Assembly: GCA_002320935.1 (NCBI GenBank)
Contig: DCLG01000057.1
Location: forward strand, 20,631-33,583
DNA length: 12,953 bases
DNA from: Pedobacter sp. UBA1654
GTDB lineage: Bacteria > Bacteroidota > Bacteroidia > Sphingobacteriales > Sphingobacteriaceae
Direction of reading: 5' to 3'
The notes below the pieces were generated by a model that saw only the letters and a list, made by a program, of their open reading frames with translations, was not told the DNA's origin and made no database searches. Made by a program: the position numbers and the translations under genes. Positions 1 to 7,257 of the stretch are shown here, one piece after another; the first letter of the stretch is position 1; each line of letters begins with the position of its first letter.

Positions 1-1
1 C

Positions 2-358
2 CTGGGTTGGTCGAGTACCATTGCGGGTCAAATAATGGGCAATCATGATCGTCCGGAACTTGCCGAAGGACTCGCCAATAGCTTTTGCAGTACAGATCCG
101 GAAATCGCCAAGAAGTTCGCGAGGGTAACTTTCCTTTCCGATAACCGGAAGGACCTTGCAAAACTAAGAGTGCCCAGCTTAACCATCCAGTGTAAGGAAG
201 ACTTCCTTACAAATGAGGAAATCGCCAGCTACATTCAAAAGAATACCAGAGGAAATCAAATTACGCTGTTAAACTCTACCGGACATTGTCCGCACTTGAG
301 TGATCCTGATGGCGTAGTGAATGCTTTAAAGCCTTTTCTTCAGGCTCAATCAGCTTAA
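2..358 (+). CDS. rsbQ: RsbQ-like alpha/beta hydrolase, 3' portion (partial)
   Basis: The frame is open from base 2 to the TAA at 356-358, giving 118 C-terminal residues; the 5' end, including the nucleophilic Ser, lies outside the window. The visible part resembles the C-terminal half of RsbQ and of the related plant D14/KAI2 receptors: a cap-region stretch like NSFCSTDPEIA, then SDNR, VPSLTIQCKED and TGHCPHLSDP. Asp67 (of CKED) and His95 (of GHCPH), numbered from base 2, are 28 residues apart, the same spacing as the Asp219-His247 pair of Bacillus subtilis RsbQ, so two of three catalytic residues are present. RsbQ is a cytoplasmic hydrolase that works with the PAS-phosphatase RsbP to pass on energy stress. 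The next gene starts one base after the stop and encodes a PAS protein, which supports a partner role here. The ligand or substrate is unknown. The family call is firm; the RsbQ function is inferred. Confidence 0.88.
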   Translation: MGWSSTIAGQIMGNHDRPELAEGLANSFCSTDPEIAKKFARVTFLSDNRKDLAKLRVPSLTIQCKEDFLTNEEIASYIQKNTRGNQITLLNSTGHCPHLSDPDGVVNALKPFLQAQSA

Positions 359-359
359 A

Positions 360-1022
360 ATGCCCATCATGGACCAGTTTTCCAGATACACAAGCCCTGA
401 ATTTATATTCGACGAAGCACCAGTTGGCTTTATTTCCTTTGAGCCAAACGGCAACATCATCAAAGGCAACAATATCTTCCATAGCTGGTTTGGAAAAACG
501 GAAGAAGAGCTTTACAAGATCAACTTCTTCAGCTTGCTTACCAAAGGCAGTGCACTATACTTCCAAATGGTCGTAAATCCATTATTAAACCTGAGAAATT
601 ATAGTAACGAAATTAACCTCACCTTCCTCTCTGAGATTGAGAACTTCGATGCACTCTTTAATGCTAGAGCTTATAAGGATGAGCAAGGTAAAATCTTCCT
701 GATTAATGCTTATCTGCTTAAAATAATTGACCGTAAGAAATACGAGGCAGAACTATTGTTGGCGAAGCGGATGGCAGAAGAAAGCCTGAATTCTGCAAAG
801 AAGATCATTGATGAAAATAATGAGCAGTTTATAAAGATTGCAATGAATCAATCTCACATGATCAGAAGACCGCTCGCGAATATGCTTGGTTTATTGGCTA
901 TTCTAAAAGATTTAAAAATGCCTGACCAGGGAGAAAACCTGATCAAACTGCTTGAACTTAGTGCCGAGGAGCTTGACACATTGATCAAAGAAGTCGTTAC
1001 CCAGACCCGCTTACCGCAATAA
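360..1022 (+). CDS. PAS domain protein with an isolated histidine-kinase DHp segment, no ATPase domain
   Basis: A 220-residue cytoplasmic protein. Residues about 14-125 form a PAS sensor domain (FDEAPVGFISFEPNG start; LTKGSALYF motif near 60-68, recalling PAS domains of RsbP-type proteins). Residues about 126-160 are Lys/Glu-rich and probably coiled coil. Residues about 158-215 look like a HisKA/DHp helical hairpin: the H-box is SHMIRRPLANMLGL with His166 as the likely phosphoacceptor. The reading frame stops at Gln220, with no N, G1 or G2 boxes of a HATPase domain after it, so the protein cannot autophosphorylate alone. The start is ATG 360, one base after the hydrolase stop; ATG 369 is a possible alternative. 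The pairing mirrors rsbQ-rsbP, with the PP2C phosphatase output replaced by a phosphoacceptor helix pair. It may accept phosphate from another kinase, serve as a phosphotransfer scaffold, or regulate a kinase by dimerising with it. Domain calls are confident; function is inferred. Confidence 0.85.
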   Translation: MPIMDQFSRYTSPEFIFDEAPVGFISFEPNGNIIKGNNIFHSWFGKTEEELYKINFFSLLTKGSALYFQMVVNPLLNLRNYSNEINLTFLSEIENFDALFNARAYKDEQGKIFLINAYLLKIIDRKKYEAELLLAKRMAEESLNSAKKIIDENNEQFIKIAMNQSHMIRRPLANMLGLLAILKDLKMPDQGENLIKLLELSAEELDTLIKEVVTQTRLPQ

Positions 1023-1060
1023 TCTCTTAAAAATGCCGGCAAACTGAACGGTAAAGCAAA

Positions 1061-2335
1061 TCAAACAATATCTTCCTGATCTGGCGGTTTAATGATCATC
1101 CGCAACGACTGATCCCTGGATAGATAGGCAACAGTCCAGTTCCAGAACGTTCTTGCTCTGTTACGGTAAGTAATCAAAGACATGAGGTGAATAAGGAGCC
1201 ATACCAACCAGGCGATCAAGCCTTTCATGTGTATCTTCGGCTTTGGTAAATCTACAACGGCCTTTGCACTTCCGATAATCGCCATTGATCCCTGATCATG
1301 GTACTCAAAACGCTCCATAGCCCTGCCTGCAGCCATATTCTTAAAATTCTTGGCCAACAACTTTCCCTGCTGTATTGCTGCCTGAGCAACCTGCGGATGT
1401 CCATTCGGATAATCGGCATCGGATACCATTAGCGCCGTATCGCCTATGGCATAAATGTTTTCGGATCCAATCACCTTGTTGTACTCATCAACCAGCAACC
1501 GCTTTCCTCGTCCATACCAGGTTGCAGGTAGGCCTTCAAAGATCCTGGCCGTTACGCCAGCTGCCCATATCAGGTTTTTAGAATGGATCTGCATACCATC
1601 AGACAGCGTTACGGTATCACCATCAAAATCATTTACATGAGTACTCATGATCAGCTTTACACCCAAACGGGTCAGCACCTCCATCGTGTCCTGTTGTGAT
1701 TTCTCGCTCATGGGCGAGAGTACAGATTTTCCTCCATCAACAAGATACACCTGCCCGTTGCTACCGATAAGTTCCGGATAATCCTTGCGAAGGATACCCT
1801 TTTTCATTTCAGCGAACATACCTGAAATCTCCACACCTGTAGGTCCCCCACCTGCAATAACCATCGTCAAAAGCCTGTTGGCTTCCTGAACATCCTTGGT
1901 TATTGAAGCTTGTTCCATTCGCATTAAAAGGACATTTCGCATAGCGATGGCATCGCTGAGCGTTTTCATAGGGATGGCATGCTTTTTTATATTCTCATTG
2001 CCAAAGAAATTCGTCTCCGCACCGGTCGCAAATACCAGATAATCATAGCTCAATTCTCCATTGTCCAGAACAATCTTATTTGATTCAGGCACCACCTGCT
2101 TTAATCGGCCAAGCCTAAAAAATAGATTCTTCTTACCCGCAAACAGTTTCCGGAAAGGATAACTGATGCTTGAAGGTTCCAGAAAAGCTGTCGCAACCTG
2201 ATAAACAAGCGGTGGAAAAAAGTTATAATTGTTCTTATCAACTAAAGTTACCTTGTAATCGGAATGCCGGCCTAAGCTTTTCGCCAGATTAATCCCTGCA
2301 AAGCCTCCACCAACTACCACTATATGTTTCTGCAT
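1061..2335 (-). CDS. ndh: Type II NADH:quinone oxidoreductase (NDH-2 family)
   Basis: A 424-residue flavoprotein of the usual length for NDH-2. The N-terminal FAD Rossmann motif is GGGFAG (residues 9-14), the NADH-binding Rossmann motif is GGGPTGVE (162-169), ATGAETN lies near 103-109, and the second FAD motif is YAIGDTA (295-301). AQAAIQQGK (317-325) matches the AQxAxQQ quinone-site region of the family. A hydrophobic stretch at about 371-390 and an amphipathic C-terminus fit membrane attachment on the cytoplasmic face. NDH-2 enzymes pass electrons from NADH to menaquinone or ubiquinone without pumping protons. The gene is monocistronic: it converges with the PAS gene 38 bases away and diverges from the metallophosphoesterase gene. 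The start ATG (2333-2335) follows a predicted promoter by about 30 bases. No truncation or missing motif was seen. Confidence 0.93.
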   Translation of the reverse strand: MQKHIVVVGGGFAGINLAKSLGRHSDYKVTLVDKNNYNFFPPLVYQVATAFLEPSSISYPFRKLFAGKKNLFFRLGRLKQVVPESNKIVLDNGELSYDYLVFATGAETNFFGNENIKKHAIPMKTLSDAIAMRNVLLMRMEQASITKDVQEANRLLTMVIAGGGPTGVEISGMFAEMKKGILRKDYPELIGSNGQVYLVDGGKSVLSPMSEKSQQDTMEVLTRLGVKLIMSTHVNDFDGDTVTLSDGMQIHSKNLIWAAGVTARIFEGLPATWYGRGKRLLVDEYNKVIGSENIYAIGDTALMVSDADYPNGHPQVAQAAIQQGKLLAKNFKNMAAGRAMERFEYHDQGSMAIIGSAKAVVDLPKPKIHMKGLIAWLVWLLIHLMSLITYRNRARTFWNWTVAYLSRDQSLRMIIKPPDQEDIV

Positions 2336-2364
2336 AATTTAATTCTGATTTTAATTAAACATTG

Positions 2365-2402
2365 CAAAGGGTATATAGTTTACATTTCAGACAATATGCA
2401 AA
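2365..2402 (-). promoter_or_regulatory. Possible promoter of the NDH-2 gene
   Basis: On the minus strand, a TTTG (2399-2402) precedes TACCCTTTG (2365-2373), which resembles the Bacteroidota -7 element TAnnTTTG with one extra spacer base. The 25-base gap between the elements is a little long. The -7-like element ends about 30 bases before the ATG. This is pattern matching by eye only. Confidence 0.3.
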
Positions 2403-2407
2403 GCATG

Positions 2408-2441
2408 TTTCAGTTTAATAGGATACGCTTTTATAACTTTA
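2408..2441 (+). promoter_or_regulatory. Weak promoter candidate for the metallophosphoesterase gene
   Basis: TTTC (2408-2411) and TAACTTTA (2434-2441, one mismatch to TAnnTTTG) are separated by 22 bases. The -7-like element ends only seven bases before the ATG at 2449, so a transcript from it would be nearly leaderless. It is the best plus-strand candidate in the 113-base divergent gap, but weak. Confidence 0.22.
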
Positions 2442-2448
2442 CGCCTTC

Positions 2449-3636
2449 ATGAAACGAAAAAATCCCCTCTTACTCCTACTACTTTTCCTCGTTATATTTT
2501 TTCTTCTTAATACTTATACCTTATCCGGACTGCATTTCCTAAGCGGTAGCCCATTGCTGCCATTACTGTTCTGGACTTTCGTGCTATGCCTTTCCGCAGC
2601 ACTGATCCTGGCATTCAGACGTATTCAGTCGAAGGGCATGGACAGCTTCTTCAAGATCATCTCACATGCCTTTTTAATTCTGCTGGTGAGTGAACTCGTC
2701 TTCGCCCTTTTCCTGGCACCTGGAGACATTTACCGGCTAATGCTGCATCAACCAAGGAACTACAACTGGGTGGTTTTCGCTTCAGCGATGCTCATACTTA
2801 GCATCCTGATCTTCATGTACGGGATGCTGCGCGGAAAGTATGCATACCGGGTGATCAAACATCAACTTGAGTTTGAAGATCTGCCGGATGCATTTGATGG
2901 ATTCACCATCACACAAATCTCTGATGTGCATGCTGGAAGTTTCCAAAACCGAAAAGCCGTACAAAGAGGAATTGAACTCATCAACAAACAGCAATCAGAC
3001 CTCTTTGTATTTACAGGCGACCTGGTGAACAACAAGGCTACAGAGATTGTACCCTGGCTCGGTTTATTTTCGAGCATCAAAGCACCTTACGGTCAATTCT
3101 CCGTATTGGGCAATCACGATTATGGAGACTACGTGCGCTGGGACAATGAAGCAAATAAAAGGGCAAACCTGGAACAGCTCAAATCCCTACATAAGCAAAT
3201 GGGTTACAAACTGCTGCTTGACGAACATGTAAAACTGGAAAAAGGTGGACAGCACATGATTCTGGCGGGGGTCGAAAACTGGGGACTGGGTTTCGGACAA
3301 CGAGGCGATCTGAAAAAAGCACTTCAGGGCGTAAATAACAAAGCCTTTAAGATCCTGTTATCGCATGACCCTACCCACTGGGAATCAGAGGTTAAATCAT
3401 TACCATCAAAGGTACATTTAACCTTGGCCGGCCATACCCATGGCATGCAGTTTGGCATCGAGGCTTTTGGCATAAAGTGGAGTCCTGTAAAGTACAGGTA
3501 CGCGCATTGGGCAGGGCTGAAAGCGGAAAATGGGCGCTACCTGAACATCAACCGGGGATTTGGCTTTATTGGTTTCTCTGGACGGGTGGGGATTTGGCCG
3601 GAAATCACGGTAATTGAATTAAAGAAAAAACGCTAG
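2449..3636 (+). CDS. Membrane-anchored calcineurin-like metallophosphoesterase
   Basis: A 395-residue protein. The first ~130 residues hold about four hydrophobic helices (near 5-25, 35-57, 68-88 and 106-126), followed by a two-metal phosphoesterase domain. Its blocks are present in order: SDVHAG (Asp159, His161), GDLVNN (Asp191), GNHD (Asn222, His223, Asp224), SHDP (His306) and GHTHG (His329, His331). The layout matches YkuE/YaeI-type proteins, some of which act on lipid-linked pyrophosphates or other phosphoesters at the membrane; the substrate cannot be read from sequence. Which side of the membrane the domain faces is not certain, but an even number of helices with a positively charged N-terminus (MKRK) would put it in the cytoplasm. 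The stop codon overlaps the stop of the convergent ABC gene in a shared CTAG. No missing metal ligand was seen. Confidence 0.9.
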   Translation: MKRKNPLLLLLLFLVIFFLLNTYTLSGLHFLSGSPLLPLLFWTFVLCLSAALILAFRRIQSKGMDSFFKIISHAFLILLVSELVFALFLAPGDIYRLMLHQPRNYNWVVFASAMLILSILIFMYGMLRGKYAYRVIKHQLEFEDLPDAFDGFTITQISDVHAGSFQNRKAVQRGIELINKQQSDLFVFTGDLVNNKATEIVPWLGLFSSIKAPYGQFSVLGNHDYGDYVRWDNEANKRANLEQLKSLHKQMGYKLLLDEHVKLEKGGQHMILAGVENWGLGFGQRGDLKKALQGVNNKAFKILLSHDPTHWESEVKSLPSKVHLTLAGHTHGMQFGIEAFGIKWSPVKYRYAHWAGLKAENGRYLNINRGFGFIGFSGRVGIWPEITVIELKKKR

Positions 3637-5393
3637 CTGCTTCGTTTTTCTTCCAGCAGCAGGTCCATGGCATGCTGCATGGTACCAGCCCGGATGACCT
3701 CTCCAGAGTTCACAAAAAAGATCTCATCGGCATTCTCAATAGTGTTGAGACGATGCGCAATGATTACCAATGTGGTCTCTTTTGATAACTTACTCAGTAT
3801 CGCAGTTAATAACTGCTCGGTGATGGTATCAATATTTGCTGTAGCTTCGTCCAGTATCAATAACTTCGGATTTCTTAGAACCGCACGCATGAAAGCAATT
3901 AATTGCTTTTGACCGAGGCTGATGTTGTCCGAACCGGAGGTCAGTGGGGTGTCGAGCCCCTCGTCAAACAGCTTCAATAGATCCTCAAGGCCAGCATTCT
4001 TGATAACTTCTTCAAGGGCCGTATTGCTGAAATCTTTGTACGATGAATTACCATAGATGATGTTGTCCCTTACAGTACCCGTGAATAAGAAGGGTTCCTG
4101 CAAAATGAACCCAATCTCCCGGCTTCGTTCTTCTGCTGAATAGGAACGAATATCCCGCCCATTTAGTAAGACCTTTCCTTTGGTAGGGTCATACAATCTG
4201 GCAATCAGCGAGGCTGTAGTGGTCTTACCACCACCAGTCGGGCCAATAAGAGCATACGTTTTCCCCTTTTCCAATTTAAGATTAACGTCATGAAGAATAT
4301 CGTTACCGGGTGTATATCCAAAGTAAACGTTTTGAAATTCCAACAGACTCCCGCTTGTACTGAGTTGTGCCGCTGGTAGTTCTACCAAATCGCTCTGCAG
4401 ATTTAATATCCCTGATATACGGTCCCAGCCCGCCATCGCCACCTGAAAGTTCGCCCATAAAGCAGCAAGTTGTCGCAGGGGGTTGTAAAAATTAGTCGCG
4501 TAAGAGAAGTAACTCACCAGCAGTCCAACGCTAAAATTCCCTATGCTGATCAGGTAGATTCCATATGCAAGCACAATCAGCTGGGCCATTCCGGAAAACA
4601 GTCCGTAAACCGGCACAAAAACATTATTCGCCATACCTGCAGCTATTGCAGACTTATAGTTTTCCTGATTGGCTTCGTCGAACCTTTTACGAAAATAATC
4701 CCTCCGGTTGAAGGCAATGATCACCTTGAAGTTGTTCAGACTTTCTTGTATTTCCGCACTTAACCCGCCCACATGCTTCAGGTTATTTGCGTTCTTTCTT
4801 TTTACCCAGGGCGACACAATACCAGTAAAGATCAGGATCAAAATAGCAGGTGCAAGTGCCGCAGCACCAAGCCTGGTATTGATAGACAACAGGAACGCAC
4901 CCGCACCAATCATGGTAACCATACTTCCTATAAACTGCATCAGCGACTGCGAGAAAAACTGATTAAGTTTATCTGTATCGTTGTTTACCCTGGAAATCAG
5001 ATCACCTGCTTTATTCTGGTTAAAAAACGCGACCGGCAGCTCCTGGATCTTATTAAAGATCGCGTTCCGCAGAATGTAGAGCATCCGCTGTCCAACACCT
5101 CCCATCAGCTTGGTTTGAAAATAGCCGGTAACCAGCGCAATCAAATACATGCCCACCAGAATAGCAGCATACCGTAGCACGCCATCAAAATCCTTGGTAC
5201 GCACATAATTGTCAATGGTATAGCCGATAATTAGTGGGCCCAGCAACAGCAATGCAGAATTGATGAGTATTGTGATCAGTGCGAGCAATAATGTCCTGTG
5301 CTCAGCTGAAATCAGCTTCAATAATTTCCTCAGGGCAGCAACTGTTGAGGTTTTCTCCGGTGTGTTGTTGTCCTGATTAAGATTGTAATTCAT
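3633..5393 (-). CDS. ABC exporter half-transporter, subunit with the catalytic Walker B/H-loop (TM288/MdlB-like)
   Basis: 586 residues: an N-terminal exporter-type six-helix membrane domain (about 30-330) and a C-terminal ATPase domain. Walker A is GPTGGGKT (384-391), the Q-loop is LQEP, the signature is ISLGQ (491-495) instead of LSGGQ, Walker B is LLILDEAT with the catalytic Glu516, and the switch His is His547 in IIAHRL. A degenerate signature with intact Glu and His is the pattern of the TM288/MdlB half of heterodimeric exporters. Its start overlaps the end of the other half-transporter gene by 17 bases, so the two are probably translationally coupled and form one inner-membrane pump. The substrate is unknown; relatives export drugs, lipids or peptides. 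The product is complete and of normal length. Confidence 0.93.
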   Translation of the reverse strand: MNYNLNQDNNTPEKTSTVAALRKLLKLISAEHRTLLLALITILINSALLLLGPLIIGYTIDNYVRTKDFDGVLRYAAILVGMYLIALVTGYFQTKLMGGVGQRMLYILRNAIFNKIQELPVAFFNQNKAGDLISRVNNDTDKLNQFFSQSLMQFIGSMVTMIGAGAFLLSINTRLGAAALAPAILILIFTGIVSPWVKRKNANNLKHVGGLSAEIQESLNNFKVIIAFNRRDYFRKRFDEANQENYKSAIAAGMANNVFVPVYGLFSGMAQLIVLAYGIYLISIGNFSVGLLVSYFSYATNFYNPLRQLAALWANFQVAMAGWDRISGILNLQSDLVELPAAQLSTSGSLLEFQNVYFGYTPGNDILHDVNLKLEKGKTYALIGPTGGGKTTTASLIARLYDPTKGKVLLNGRDIRSYSAEERSREIGFILQEPFLFTGTVRDNIIYGNSSYKDFSNTALEEVIKNAGLEDLLKLFDEGLDTPLTSGSDNISLGQKQLIAFMRAVLRNPKLLILDEATANIDTITEQLLTAILSKLSKETTLVIIAHRLNTIENADEIFFVNSGEVIRAGTMQHAMDLLLEEKRSS

Positions 5394-7113
5394 AATTACT
5401 TGTACTCTGTTGTGAAGTATGGATCTGGACGTATTCCGGACTACTTTTTAACAATTCATCATGTGTTCCTTGCGCCACAATTTCACCCTGCATAAGCACG
5501 ATAACTTTATCATACTCCGCTACTGCAGCTATTTTCTGGGTTACAGACAATAGTGTAAGTCCTGGATAATTACGCTGAATATTCTTAAGGATCTTCTTTT
5601 CGGTAAGCGTATCCACCCTCGCCGTAAAATCGTCGAGCAACAATATCCTTGGGTTTATTGCCAACGCTCTGGCCAACATGATGCGCTGTTTTTGTCCACC
5701 TGAAAGACTCGATCCCCGCTCCGAGACGATGGTATCCAGCTTGTCTGGCAATGCATCAATAAAGTCATGGAGTTCTGCCGTATCAATCGCCAGCTTCAAG
5801 GATTCATCAGTTACTGTATCGCTAAACGCAATATTTTCCCTAAGGCTCATATTGAATATAATGCTGTCCTGAAAAACAAAGCCGACCTGCCGGTAAAAAC
5901 TGTCCTGCTGATATGCTGAAAGCGCATGATCATCAAACAGGATCTTACCAGTGTCAGCTGGGATAAGACCTGTCAGCAGATACAATAACTGACTCTTTCC
6001 CGCGGCAGTCGGACCTATAATGGCCGTTTTAGAACCTGCCGGGAGTTTAAAGCTGATGTTCTTTAGCGCGGGTTTTTGTCCGAAGTAGAGACTCAAATCC
6101 TGAAGTTCTATTTCACCGCGCATGCTGTTGCTCAGGTGCCCTTTCCCGGGTTCTTCAACACTGTTTAGCACGGTTTCTATTCTGCCGTACGATGCCGTGG
6201 CTTGTGCAATTACATTGCTCATGAATCCAATGACCAAAATCGGAAATATTAAAATGGCCAGGTAGCTGTTGAACGCAGCGAACTCGCCCAGTGTCATGGA
6301 ATCTGTGATTACGAAATGTCCCCCTAAGACAAGGATCGTTAATCCCGCAAGATTCGAAACGAATATGATCAACGGGATCAGTCCGGCAAATAATGCAAGA
6401 ATGGAAAGGCTGATGTCCCGTGCCCGGGCATTGGCCTCTATAAATTTGTAAGCTTCAAGCTGCTGGGAATTGATCACCCGGATAATGGCGGAGCCTAAGA
6501 TACTTTCGTTGATTACTTTGTTTAACCAGTCTATTACTTCCCGACTTTGCTTAAACAGCACTTTCACCTTCCGAAGCACCATATAAAATGTAATCCCGAT
6601 CAGAGGAATAATTGCAACTATAGCGAGGCCGAGCTTCCAGTTGATGGACAATAGCAGCACACTGGCGCCAATGATCAAAAAAGCTGATGACACCATCGAC
6701 ACGATCGCTTGTGAAACGAACAGCTTGATAGAATCCACATCTGCGGTAAGATTAGTCAGCAGCTTCGAGGGGTTTGTCTTCAAAATGAAATCATGGCTCT
6801 GTTTTGATATCTGATCAGATAGACGGGTTCTCAAATCTCTGGCAACCCGCTCTGAGGCATAGGTTTGAACAATACTTTGTGCATAGGTGAAAACAAACAT
6901 CAACGATATGGCGAGCAGGAACAAAAATACTGTTCGCTGCATATCGAAGACCCCGGCGGTGTAGCTGTCAATCCCCTCTGCGATTAACGTGGGCAAAACG
7001 AGGTTAAGCCCATTGCTGATCAGTGCAAACAGCACCAGCAAAGCGATGAGCTTTCGATATGGCCCTAACAGGCCGAAAATACTTGGCTTTTTAACCACAG
7101 TCGATTTATCCAT
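5377..7113 (-). CDS. ABC exporter half-transporter, subunit with the degenerate ATP site (TM287/MdlA-like)
   Basis: 578 residues from ATG 7111-7113, close to the length of TM287. After an N-terminal segment (MDKSTVVKKPSIFGLLGPYR) come six membrane helices (about 20-310) and an ATPase domain: Walker A GPTAAGKS (367-374), Q-loop FQDS, a canonical signature LSGGQ (470-474), Walker B LLLDD with Asp495 in place of the catalytic Glu, and Gln526 (SVTQK) in place of the switch His. The partner gene downstream has the complementary defects, so the dimer should hold one hydrolytic and one degenerate site. The frame stays open to a TTG at 7216-7218, with another ATG at 7204-7206, and the extension includes a hydrophobic stretch. 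ATG 7113 is preferred because it fits family length, has AGGGA a few bases upstream, and lies about 30 bases after a good -7 element located inside the extension. Substrate unknown. Confidence 0.92.
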   Translation of the reverse strand: MDKSTVVKKPSIFGLLGPYRKLIALLVLFALISNGLNLVLPTLIAEGIDSYTAGVFDMQRTVFLFLLAISLMFVFTYAQSIVQTYASERVARDLRTRLSDQISKQSHDFILKTNPSKLLTNLTADVDSIKLFVSQAIVSMVSSAFLIIGASVLLLSINWKLGLAIVAIIPLIGITFYMVLRKVKVLFKQSREVIDWLNKVINESILGSAIIRVINSQQLEAYKFIEANARARDISLSILALFAGLIPLIIFVSNLAGLTILVLGGHFVITDSMTLGEFAAFNSYLAILIFPILVIGFMSNVIAQATASYGRIETVLNSVEEPGKGHLSNSMRGEIELQDLSLYFGQKPALKNISFKLPAGSKTAIIGPTAAGKSQLLYLLTGLIPADTGKILFDDHALSAYQQDSFYRQVGFVFQDSIIFNMSLRENIAFSDTVTDESLKLAIDTAELHDFIDALPDKLDTIVSERGSSLSGGQKQRIMLARALAINPRILLLDDFTARVDTLTEKKILKNIQRNYPGLTLLSVTQKIAAVAEYDKVIVLMQGEIVAQGTHDELLKSSPEYVQIHTSQQSTSNYELQS

Positions 7114-7143
7114 GTAATCCCTAGGCTTGCGTGGTATGATGAC

Positions 7144-7173
7144 CAAAAATACACGAATAATTAACAATAAAAA
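7144..7173 (-). promoter_or_regulatory. Predicted promoter of the ABC exporter operon
   Basis: On the minus strand, TATTTTTG (7144-7151) matches the Bacteroidota -7 consensus TAnnTTTG exactly. A T-rich -33-like stretch lies about 18 bases further upstream (ending near 7173). Transcription from it would start some 24 bases before ATG 7113, which supports that start over the longer TTG or ATG options. Confidence 0.45.
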
Positions 7174-7205
7174 GAAGAATGCGGGAACTAAACCAGCCTG
7201 CAGCA

Positions 7206-7234
7206 TTGGTTTAATCAACAGTTTTATATATTAG
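7206..7234 (+). promoter_or_regulatory. Possible promoter of the gluconate operon
   Basis: TTG (7206-7208), an 18-base spacer and TATATTAG (7227-7234, one mismatch to TAnnTTTG) lie 23 bases before ATG 7258. If used, transcription would begin after the in-frame GTG at 7234, leaving ATG 7258 as the start. It lies close to the opposing exporter promoter in the same divergent gap. Confidence 0.33.
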
Positions 7235-7257
7235 TGACGAGAACCAAATATAATTCA

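Noticed and set aside
360..1022. Frameshifted full-length histidine kinase
   Set aside because: The 38 bases after the stop and the following minus-strand gene leave no room for an ATPase domain, so a simple frameshift does not explain the short form.
1023..1060. Possible bidirectional terminator between the PAS and NDH-2 genes
   Set aside because: Only the six-base palindrome GCCGGC is present, without a stem of useful length or a T run.
4773..5177. 134-codon open frame on the plus strand, with 4470-4763 before it
   Set aside because: Both lie antisense to the membrane domain of the ABC half-transporter and show no protein-like motif.
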